This document shows, one piece after another, positions 1 through 5,381 of a stretch of 5,381 nucleotides of DNA. Numbering within the stretch: position 1 is the first letter of the stretch; every line of letters begins with the position of its first letter. Under the pieces are notes generated by a model. It saw only the letters and a list, made by a program, of their open reading frames with translations, made no database searches and was not told the DNA's origin. Source of the DNA: Bacteroidota bacterium (GTDB lineage Bacteria > Bacteroidota > Bacteroidia > Bacteroidales > UBA1402). Position numbers and translations under genes: made by a program. The stretch is taken from the NCBI GenBank assembly GCA_030706285.1, contig JAUZOU010000223.1, forward strand, positions 1 through 5,381, given 5' to 3'.

Positions 1-1433
1 AAATTATGTCCCAAATCAAAATCCACTGTATTTTCCCATTCCGTATCAACCGAGGCATAATCTGTAAAATAATAGTAGTTGGATTTCAGGTTGATTTGGT
101 CAGACACTTTCCAATTCAGTACTGATGAGACTTTCGAACCTATTTCACTGCCAAAATGATGGCCTGCGTCAATGCCATAAGAAGACGGACTTAGGTTGAC
201 ATTATCATACAGATAGTTCAGTTTATAACTTGCAGGGCTAAGTTGAACAGACAAATTATACTTATTCTTTGACTGTTTGAAATCCATACCAAGGCTGACA
301 TATAATTTTGCTGGAGAAAGCAGCGAAGATTGCAGCGACATGGTGTTTTTTTTGTAGTTGTTCAGCAACTGCGTCTGGAATTCTGCAGACAGTGAATAAT
401 ACCAATTATTGTGCATCTTGATGCCTAACTTGCTGGTTGCTCTTACCTGATCGGTGCTGACGTTCAGATTACGAAGCGAATCAGTCGAAACGGTATTCAA
501 TCCTACTTTTACTTCAATGTTATTGTCAAACTGTACATTATTCAAATCATTGTAATTAGCTTCCAGATAAAGCGTTGCCAGTCCGGCCGTGTTGCTTTCT
601 CCACCTTTTGACCAGTTGGGTGAAATAAATGTTTCTGAAAATTGAAGCTTGCCATTTCCTTTCGTCGACCATGGATTGTACCATGTATGAGGTAAGTTGT
701 TGGCATCTCCGAACTGTCTTTTTTCCATTTTCGGATCAGGTTTATCCAGCAAGGCCGGTTTATTCTGACTTAGGAAAAACGTGAGCTTGTCCGGTTCCGG
801 CATATCCTTTTGATCGTATTTAACCAGATTTATGTGTTCGGATTCAATCTTGGTGAGAAATCTATTGGTAAAAGTCGTTACATAAAGTTCAGATTGACAA
901 TTATTTATAAAGTTATCTACCAACGCTGACCGTAACAGAGATGCTGTTGGCGTGTCGGTTTTTCTGGACAATCGATAAGCAGGACGACTTGAGTTGAATA
1001 CCAATGGCAGGAACAAGGGATATGGATACAGATAATCAAGCTCCTCCCCTTCATCAACAAGGTAGGGAAGTCTCGGACGTACCATGAAGCTGTCAATGTT
1101 GTAAGACCGGATAAAATTTAACAGTGAATTGTTATCCTCAGATTCGGTTAATTTCAATTCTTGCAGTCTTTTAACATGAATTATATTTTTTTTCAAATCA
1201 TGAGCAGGGGTAGATTGACGATCGGAAGTGGACTGAGAAGCAGACAACATATTGGTGGAATCTGGCGATAGTATTCTGTTTACCGGTTGTACCAATAGCG
1301 TGTCAATGGGGACTGTCGTTGAATCGTGATGCCCAAAATTATCATAATCAGGCATTTGATTCACAGAAGCAACGATGTGTGGAATAGTTTGAAAACTAAT
1401 CAGTATGATTGATAAGATTCGGAGAAAATCCAT
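1..1433 (-). CDS. DUF3078 outer-membrane-type protein, C-terminus cut off by window edge
   Basis: Reading from the ATG at 1433 towards position 1 gives 477 uninterrupted codons, with the stop beyond the left edge. Residues 1-23 look like a Sec signal peptide: a hydrophobic stretch (LRILSIILISF) and a possible cleavage after VAS at 21-23. Residues 24-105 are Ser/Thr/Asp-rich and probably flexible. A hydrophobic, aromatic patch (YLYPYPLFLPLVF) spans 134-146. From about 250 onwards the protein has short alternating, aromatic-rich strands with Asn/Asp turns, as in an outer-membrane beta-barrel. NWSKGGESNTAG at 273-284, followed by long strands and a WYYSL...FQTQLLNNY block (354 to 360 at its end), is what I recognise as the Bacteroidota DUF3078 signature. 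The function of that family is unknown. An in-frame ATG at 1442 would add three residues (MVI). I prefer 1433 because the probable transcription start lies only a few bases upstream of 1442. The gene is divergent from pyrG. The family call is by recognition, not by search. Confidence 0.8.
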   Translation of the reverse strand, partial: MDFLRILSIILISFQTIPHIVASVNQMPDYDNFGHHDSTTVPIDTLLVQPVNRILSPDSTNMLSASQSTSDRQSTPAHDLKKNIIHVKRLQELKLTESEDNNSLLNFIRSYNIDSFMVRPRLPYLVDEGEELDYLYPYPLFLPLVFNSSRPAYRLSRKTDTPTASLLRSALVDNFINNCQSELYVTTFTNRFLTKIESEHINLVKYDQKDMPEPDKLTFFLSQNKPALLDKPDPKMEKRQFGDANNLPHTWYNPWSTKGNGKLQFSETFISPNWSKGGESNTAGLATLYLEANYNDLNNVQFDNNIEVKVGLNTVSTDSLRNLNVSTDQVRATSKLGIKMHNNWYYSLSAEFQTQLLNNYKKNTMSLQSSLLSPAKLYVSLGMDFKQSKNKYNLSVQLSPASYKLNYLYDNVNLSPSSYGIDAGHHFGSEIGSKVSSVLNWKVSDQINLKSNYYYFTDYASVDTEWENTVDFDLGHN

Positions 1434-1451
1434 GATAACCATTTTATATGG

Positions 1452-1459
1452 CAAATGTA
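1452..1459 (-). promoter_or_regulatory. Bacteroidota -7 box for the DUF3078 gene
   Basis: On the minus strand this reads TACATTTG, an exact match to the Bacteroidota -7 consensus TAnnTTTG. It would place transcription start near 1448, giving a leader of roughly 15 nt to the ATG at 1433, or about 6 nt to the ATG at 1442. I see no clear TTTG -33 element at the expected 19-21 bp spacing, so the call rests on the -7 box and its position. Confidence 0.5.
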
Positions 1460-1485
1460 GCACATTTTCTTTGAAAGTTTTTTCG

Positions 1486-1493
1486 TACTTTTG
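1486..1493 (+). promoter_or_regulatory. pyrG: Bacteroidota -7 box for the pyrG-yidC unit
   Basis: TACTTTTG matches the Bacteroidota -7 consensus TAnnTTTG exactly and is followed by GCGGC. Transcription would start near 1496-1498, giving a 5' leader of about 42 nt before the pyrG GTG. The only nearby TTTG on this strand, at 1470-1473, is 12 bp upstream. That is closer than the usual 19-21 bp spacing for a -33 element, so the upstream half of the promoter is unclear. Confidence 0.6.
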
Positions 1494-1533
1494 CGGCTTA
1501 ATAGAACATTCAGATTAAACTTATTAAAAATTT

Positions 1534-1542
1534 TGAGCAGTG
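1534..1542 (+). promoter_or_regulatory. pyrG: pyrG translation start: GTG bounded by an in-frame stop
   Basis: An in-frame TGA at 1534-1536 sits one codon before the GTG at 1540-1542, so the reading frame cannot begin further upstream. The conserved CTP synthase N-terminus (TKYIFVTGGVVSSLGKG) begins at residue 4, and no Met codon lies between the stop and that motif. GTG is therefore the only reasonable start. The upstream sequence is A/T-rich with only a weak GAG and no strong Shine-Dalgarno. Confidence 0.85.
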
Positions 1543-3141
1543 GCTGACACTAAGTATATTTTCGTTACAGGAGGTGTCGTTTCATCACTTGGAAAAGGCA
1601 TACTATCTGCTTCTCTCGGCAAATTACTTCAATCGCGGGGATTTAAGGTAACCATTCAAAAATTTGATCCGTATATCAACATTGACCCGGGAACACTGAA
1701 TCCTTACGAACATGGCGAATGCTATGTCTGTAGTGACGGTCACGAAGCAGATCTTGACCTTGGGCATTATGAACGTTTTCTGAACGTTCCGACCACCAAA
1801 GCAAACAATTTCACGACAGGACGTATCTACCAGAATGTCATTCAAAAAGAACGTCATGGCGATTATCTTGGGAAAACCGTTCAGGTGATTCCTCACATTA
1901 CGGATGAAATCAAACGGTGTGTGCGTTCTATCGCATCCAAGAACAAATTTGACATTGTTATTACAGAAATCGGCGGTACCGTCGGTGATATAGAGTCACT
2001 TCCGTTTATTGAAAGTGTCCGTCAACTCAAATGGGAACTTGGCAAGAATTGTTTTTGCATTCATTTGGCTTATCTACCGTACCTGTCAACGACAAAAGAA
2101 CTGAAAACGAAACCTGTCCAGCATTCAGTCAAGCAGCTTCAGGAGTTAGGTGTACAACCGGATGCGCTTGTCTTGCGGACTGAACACCCGATCAACCAGG
2201 ATATCCGGAAGAAAGTGGCGTTGTTCTGTAATGTGGCAGAAGAAGCCGTTGTTGAATGCATTGATGCCCCTTCTATTTATGAGGTACCTTTGTTTATGCA
2301 GCGAGAAGGATTGGACAGAATCGTACTGGAAAAGCTAGGACTTCCGACGGATACCTTCTCTGATATGGAGCCCTGGAAACAGTTCCTTGATAAATTGAAA
2401 AAAGCGACGAAACCGGTCCGGATCGGACTGGTCGGCAAATATGCAGAGTTATCCGATGCATACAAGTCAATCATCGAATCACTTAATCATGCGGCTGTTT
2501 ACAATGATCGAAAACTTGAACTGGAATTGATCCATTCTCAATACATCACCGAAACGAATGTCAACCAGAAACTGGCCGGACTGGATGGTGTTGTTGTCGC
2601 TCCCGGATTTGGTAGCCGGGGCATCGATGGAAAAATCATTTCTCTTAAGTATACGCGTGAAAATAATATTCCAACACTCGGAATTTGCCTTGGCATGCAG
2701 TGTATGGTTATTGAATTTGCCCGAAACGTGCTGGGTTACCCGGAGGCTAACTCAACAGAAATGGATCCGAGTACGCCGAAAAATGTCATCGACATCATGG
2801 AAGATCAAAAGAATATTTCCGATTATGGCGGTACCATGAGGCTTGGCAATTATGAGTGCCGGTTGGATAAAACGTCCCGTGCTTATAAAGCATATGGGAA
2901 AGAAAAAATACAGGAACGTCATCGTCATCGTTTCGAATTTAATGACAAGTTTAGGGCCGAATTTGAATCAGCCGGCATGAAATGTACAGGTACAAATCCT
3001 GAAACCAATCTGGTTGAAATGATCGAAATGCCTGAACTGAAATGGTACATCGGTTGTCAATTTCATCCTGAATACAACAGTACGGTACTCAAGCCTAACC
3101 CCTTGTTCCTGGACTTTATCAAAGTCTGCTCTCAAGCCTGA
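1540..3141 (+). CDS. pyrG: CTP synthase (glutamine-hydrolysing)
   Basis: PyrG is a cytosolic enzyme that makes CTP from UTP, ATP and glutamine, the last step of de novo pyrimidine nucleotide synthesis. At 533 residues it is of normal family length and appears complete. The synthetase domain covers about 1-270: P-loop GGVVSSLGKG at 11-20 with Lys19, the Mg/ATP region DLDLGHYERF at 71-80, EIGGTVGDIES at 143-153 with acidic Glu143, and the UTP/CTP-pocket motif KTKPVQHSV at 189-197. A linker leads to a class I glutaminase domain from about 292 to 530. It carries the oxyanion-side loop PGFGSRG at 355-361, the nucleophile Cys383 in GICLGMQ, and the rest of the triad, His509 and Glu511, in FHPEY. 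The start is GTG, forced by an in-frame stop just upstream. The pocket motif has Val193 where the family usually has Thr. yidC follows 38 bp downstream on the same strand with no terminator between, so the two are probably co-transcribed. Confidence 0.98.
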   Translation: MADTKYIFVTGGVVSSLGKGILSASLGKLLQSRGFKVTIQKFDPYINIDPGTLNPYEHGECYVCSDGHEADLDLGHYERFLNVPTTKANNFTTGRIYQNVIQKERHGDYLGKTVQVIPHITDEIKRCVRSIASKNKFDIVITEIGGTVGDIESLPFIESVRQLKWELGKNCFCIHLAYLPYLSTTKELKTKPVQHSVKQLQELGVQPDALVLRTEHPINQDIRKKVALFCNVAEEAVVECIDAPSIYEVPLFMQREGLDRIVLEKLGLPTDTFSDMEPWKQFLDKLKKATKPVRIGLVGKYAELSDAYKSIIESLNHAAVYNDRKLELELIHSQYITETNVNQKLAGLDGVVVAPGFGSRGIDGKIISLKYTRENNIPTLGICLGMQCMVIEFARNVLGYPEANSTEMDPSTPKNVIDIMEDQKNISDYGGTMRLGNYECRLDKTSRAYKAYGKEKIQERHRHRFEFNDKFRAEFESAGMKCTGTNPETNLVEMIEMPELKWYIGCQFHPEYNSTVLKPNPLFLDFIKVCSQA

Positions 3142-3179
3142 TTAAGTTATACCCAATTTTTTACAGATACGATTGAAAG
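3142..3179 (+). other. pyrG-yidC operon junction
   Basis: This 38-bp spacer is A/T-rich. I see no GC-rich hairpin followed by a T-run and no TAnnTTTG promoter box. That supports read-through transcription from pyrG into yidC. The bases just before the yidC ATG (GATTGAAAG) are purine-rich but are not a well-spaced Shine-Dalgarno. Confidence 0.6.
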
Positions 3180-5066
3180 ATGGATAAAAATACCCTGACT
3201 GGATTTGTACTCATTTTCTTAATAGTCATTGGTTTCTATTGGCTGAACAAACCTTCTGATCGTCAGCGAGCTGCCATGATTGAACAACAGCGGATAAAGG
3301 ATTCGCTGGCGTTAGTCGAATCGGCAAAGCCACTTCCATCAGACAGCTTGGCAGCCAAGGCCGCTGTTGATACAACCAAAAGTGATACGGCAACATCCAG
3401 CAACAAATATGGCATATTTGCATCATTAACGACAGCTAAACCAACTTATGCCACACTTGAGAATGATGTGATGAAGCTCACATTGTCCTCCAAGGGCGGA
3501 CGCATTGTTTCGGTTCAGCTGAAAAAATTCGTAACCGGAGATTCTCTGCCGCTGATTTTGTTTGATGAATCCACATCCAGTTTCGGCTTTTCGTTTTTTT
3601 CCAAAGAAAGCCGGTTGATTAATACGGGTGATCTCAATTTCACACAGATACCGTCCAGCAATCCTTCGCAACTTATCTACCGCCTGAAAACAGGGGATGA
3701 TACCTGGATGGATTTCATCTACACGTTGAAGAAAAATGACTACCGGTTGTCCTTTGATTTAAAAGGCAACAATTTAGCGAACATGATGTTGCCCAATACA
3801 AATGCCCTTGACTTTAACTGGGGCCTCAAATTACGCGAGCAGGAAAAAGGTCGTAAATTTGAGGAGCGGTATTCTGGTGTCAATTACAAGTTTCTGGTAG
3901 ATGATGTTGAAAAGCTGAGTGAAAACAAAGATGCCAGCAAGAATGTAGATGAGGCATTGAAATGGGTTTCATTCAAGGATCAGTTCTTTGCTTGTATAGC
4001 CATAGCAAATAAAGGCTTCAATTCAAATGTCCTTGCATCCAAGTTGGAAAAAGACGGTTCTCCTTATATCAAGAGTTATTCCATGTCTTCTTCTATTGAC
4101 TTTAATTTGAGAAGCAACCAGACAACAGGGATGAATTTCTATTTTGGTCCGATCAAGTATGCACTGCTTAGAAGCTATGACAAAGGTGTTCCTTCCAACG
4201 AAAAGCTGATGCTTAACCGCATTGTCCCTCTTGGCGGCAAACTTATCCGCTGGGCGAATACAGGTATCATCATTCCGATGTTCAACCTTTTTGGACGGTT
4301 TATCAGCAATTATGGACTGATCATTTTGCTGATGACTTTTGTTATCAAACTCCTGCTGTTCCCATTCACCTACAAATCGTACATGTCTTCGGCAAAAATG
4401 AAGGTGCTTCAACCTCAGATTGCTGAAATCAATACTAAATATGCAGGAAATGACAAGGCTGCTGCTCGCTCCCAAGCTACGATGGAATTGTATCAGCGTT
4501 GCGGCGTTAATCCGATGGGTGGTTGTTTACCGATGTTGCTGCAGATGCCTATCCTGTTTGCCATGTATTCCTTCTTCCCTTCTTCCATTGAACTTCGGCA
4601 GCAAAGTTTCTTATGGGCTTCAGACTTGTCAACCTATGACGCCATTGTCAGCTGGTCTGGCAACATTCCTTTTGTAACCAGGTTCTTTGGAAATCACATC
4701 AGCTTGTTCTGTTTGCTGATGACACTGACAAACCTCTTGTACACGCATCTGAATATGCAGACACAACCAAGCAACAATCAGATGCCAGGTATGAAAGCCA
4801 TGATGTATATGATGCCGGTGATGTTCCTGTTTATGTTCAATCAGTATTCTGCCGGTCTGAGTTTCTATTTCTTCATATCCACCTTGATTTCGATCATTCA
4901 AACCTATTCCATCCGTGCTTTTGTGAATGATGAGAAGTTACTGGCGAAACTGAATGACAACAAGAAAAAGCCGGTTAAGAAAAAAGGCTTTGCCGCCAGA
5001 CTCGAACAAATGCAGAAAGATCAACAGAAAATGTTGAAAGAACAACAAAAGAACAAACGTAGGTAA
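3180..5066 (+). CDS. yidC: Membrane protein insertase YidC
   Basis: YidC belongs to the YidC/Oxa1/Alb3 family and inserts and folds inner-membrane proteins, alone or with SecYEG. The 628-residue protein is complete, of the long Gram-negative type and somewhat longer than E. coli YidC (548). TM1 lies at about 6-22. A Ser/Thr/Lys-rich linker follows to about 85, then a large periplasmic beta-rich domain to about 360. The insertase core comes next: TM2 at about 376-396, a basic cytoplasmic loop with likely helical hairpin (SSAKMKVLQPQI at 403-414, KAAARSQATMELYQR at 426-440), TM3 at about 447-468 starting at the family motif NPMGGCLPMLLQMP (444-457), TM4 at about 506-522, TM5 at about 539-555, and TM6 at about 560-577 after YSAGLSFYF (556-564). 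The C-terminal tail, 585-628, is rich in Lys and Gln, a type often linked to ribosome binding. By alignment from memory, the hydrophilic-groove Arg (E. coli Arg366) corresponds to Lys390. An intrinsic terminator follows 25 bp after the stop. Confidence 0.97.
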   Translation: MDKNTLTGFVLIFLIVIGFYWLNKPSDRQRAAMIEQQRIKDSLALVESAKPLPSDSLAAKAAVDTTKSDTATSSNKYGIFASLTTAKPTYATLENDVMKLTLSSKGGRIVSVQLKKFVTGDSLPLILFDESTSSFGFSFFSKESRLINTGDLNFTQIPSSNPSQLIYRLKTGDDTWMDFIYTLKKNDYRLSFDLKGNNLANMMLPNTNALDFNWGLKLREQEKGRKFEERYSGVNYKFLVDDVEKLSENKDASKNVDEALKWVSFKDQFFACIAIANKGFNSNVLASKLEKDGSPYIKSYSMSSSIDFNLRSNQTTGMNFYFGPIKYALLRSYDKGVPSNEKLMLNRIVPLGGKLIRWANTGIIIPMFNLFGRFISNYGLIILLMTFVIKLLLFPFTYKSYMSSAKMKVLQPQIAEINTKYAGNDKAAARSQATMELYQRCGVNPMGGCLPMLLQMPILFAMYSFFPSSIELRQQSFLWASDLSTYDAIVSWSGNIPFVTRFFGNHISLFCLLMTLTNLLYTHLNMQTQPSNNQMPGMKAMMYMMPVMFLFMFNQYSAGLSFYFFISTLISIIQTYSIRAFVNDEKLLAKLNDNKKKPVKKKGFAARLEQMQKDQQKMLKEQQKNKRR

Positions 5067-5090
5067 ACATCTATAATGCCATAAATTCTT

Positions 5091-5124
5091 AAAAAAGCCG
5101 TTCATCTGATTGAGCGGCTTTTTT
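5091..5124 (+). terminator. Intrinsic terminator after yidC, possibly bidirectional
   Basis: A 14-bp stem pairs 5091-5104 (AAAAAAGCCGTTCA) with 5111-5124 (TGAGCGGCTTTTTT) around a 6-nt loop, TCTGAT. All pairs are Watson-Crick except one U-G pair (5101 with 5114). The core GCCG/CGGC is flanked by A6 on the left and T6 on the right, so the transcript ends in a U-run on either strand. It lies 25 bp after the yidC stop and would end the pyrG-yidC transcript. The mirrored A-run means it could also stop leftward transcription. Confidence 0.92.
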
Positions 5125-5339
5125 AGTAGGTGGTGTATCGTGCATGATATATAAAATAATCAAGAGCAAGTATGTCCATCTGTGGAGGTGCATTTTTTTG
5201 TGAAATTGGTGTAACAAAAAGTGAGCAGCAACGTCAAATATATAAATTGACGGATCCAGGATAGTCAGTTTATCCGATTGACCTGTTTCGTTTTCTCCAT
5301 TCCGGATTTTTTTAGTCATTAATCAACTACATGCACATT
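5125..5339. other. Intergenic region with no convincing gene
   Basis: This stretch of about 215 bp between the yidC terminator and the next start codon is A/T-rich and shows no tRNA-like structure or confident coding sequence. It contains a weak dyad GTCAA-N9-TTGAC at 5233-5251, a CGGAT/ATCCG inverted pair at 5251-5255 and 5272-5276, and an AT-only stem TTTTTGT/ACAAAAA at 5195-5201 and 5214-5220 with no trailing T-run. On the plus strand I found no exact TAnnTTTG box to serve the right-edge gene. The only exact match, TATATTTG at 5235-5242, is on the minus strand and lacks a spaced TTTG partner. The promoter of the right-edge gene probably lies here but is not visible. Confidence 0.5.
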
Positions 5340-5381
5340 ATGAAAACACTTTCGACGTTTCTTTTATGTACAAGTCTTCTG
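5340..5381 (+). CDS. Start of a probable exported protein, cut off by window edge
   Basis: From the ATG at 5340 the frame stays open to the window end and gives 14 residues, MKTLSTFLLCTSLL. A Lys at position 2 followed by a hydrophobic run is typical of the start of a Sec signal peptide. An in-frame ATG at 5331 would add MHI, and an in-frame TAG at 5313-5315 bounds the frame upstream. The Cys at residue 10 is too early, with hydrophobic sequence continuing after it, to be called a lipoprotein cysteine with confidence. The gene begins after the yidC terminator, so it is probably transcribed separately. In Bacteroidales a secreted S9-family peptidase is sometimes found near yidC, but nothing in these 14 residues can confirm that. 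Product unknown. Confidence 0.45.
   Translation, partial: MKTLSTFLLCTSLL

Noticed and set aside
1494..1539. Possible pyrG leader control by reiterative transcription or attenuation, as in Bacillus.
   Set aside because: The expected initial transcribed bases show no run of G or GGGC start and the leader has no terminator hairpin, so there is no sign of that mechanism.
4023..4475. Minus-strand open frame of 150 codons inside yidC.
   Set aside because: It lies wholly antisense to a well-conserved part of yidC. The predicted residues resemble no known family, so it is a shadow of the real gene.
5144..5203. Short plus-strand open frame of 19 codons (MIYKIIKSKYVHLW...).
   Set aside because: It is too short, has no ribosome binding site and no similarity I recognise.
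5195..5220. Inverted repeat TTTTTGT / ACAAAAA as a second terminator.
   Set aside because: The stem is almost entirely A-T, the loop is 12 nt and no T-run follows on either strand, so it would make a poor terminator.
5235..5242. Minus-strand TATATTTG as a promoter.
   Set aside because: It matches TAnnTTTG but lies in a very A/T-rich stretch, has no TTTG at 19-21 bp upstream and drives no recognisable gene.
5089..5319. Minus-strand open frame of 76 codons in the spacer after yidC.
   Set aside because: It reads straight through the terminator hairpin and stops at its far edge. The residues show no recognisable domain and are rich in His and Lys with only a short hydrophobic patch, and no promoter box lies upstream of its start. 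Most likely chance.

Overview
The window looks like chromosomal DNA from a member of the Bacteroidota, most likely order Bacteroidales. Three things point there: a DUF3078-type outer-membrane protein (a family essentially confined to this phylum), a YidC with a large periplasmic domain, and -7 promoter boxes of the form TAnnTTTG in place of a standard sigma-70 -10 box. Shine-Dalgarno sequences are weak throughout, as is usual in this phylum. Nothing indicates a mobile element, CRISPR array, prophage, rRNA or tRNA, and the composition looks even across the window.

Layout. Positions 1-1433, minus strand: the first 477 codons of a secreted, beta-strand-rich protein with the DUF3078 signature; its C-terminus lies beyond the left edge. 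Positions 1434-1539: a short divergent intergenic region with a TAnnTTTG box on each strand. Positions 1540-3141, plus strand: a complete pyrG (CTP synthase, 533 residues) that starts at GTG. After a 38-bp gap with no terminator, positions 3180-5066 hold a complete yidC (membrane protein insertase, 628 residues). A strong intrinsic hairpin at 5091-5124 ends this unit. Positions 5125-5339 hold no convincing gene. From 5340 to the right edge are the first 14 codons of a probable exported protein, too short to identify.

How the genes relate. pyrG and yidC are co-directional and closely spaced, and they appear to share the promoter near 1486 and the terminator at 5091. They are probably co-transcribed housekeeping genes, one supplying CTP for RNA, DNA and phospholipid synthesis and the other inserting inner-membrane proteins. 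The divergent DUF3078 gene has its own promoter box. No direct functional link between it and pyrG can be read from the sequence.

The window is mostly ordinary core genome, and I found no new multi-gene system. The points worth a second look are modest: the uncharacterised DUF3078 protein, the divergent promoter region, a substitution in the conserved nucleotide-pocket motif of PyrG, a Lys in place of the groove Arg in YidC, and the unexplained spacer upstream of the right-edge gene.
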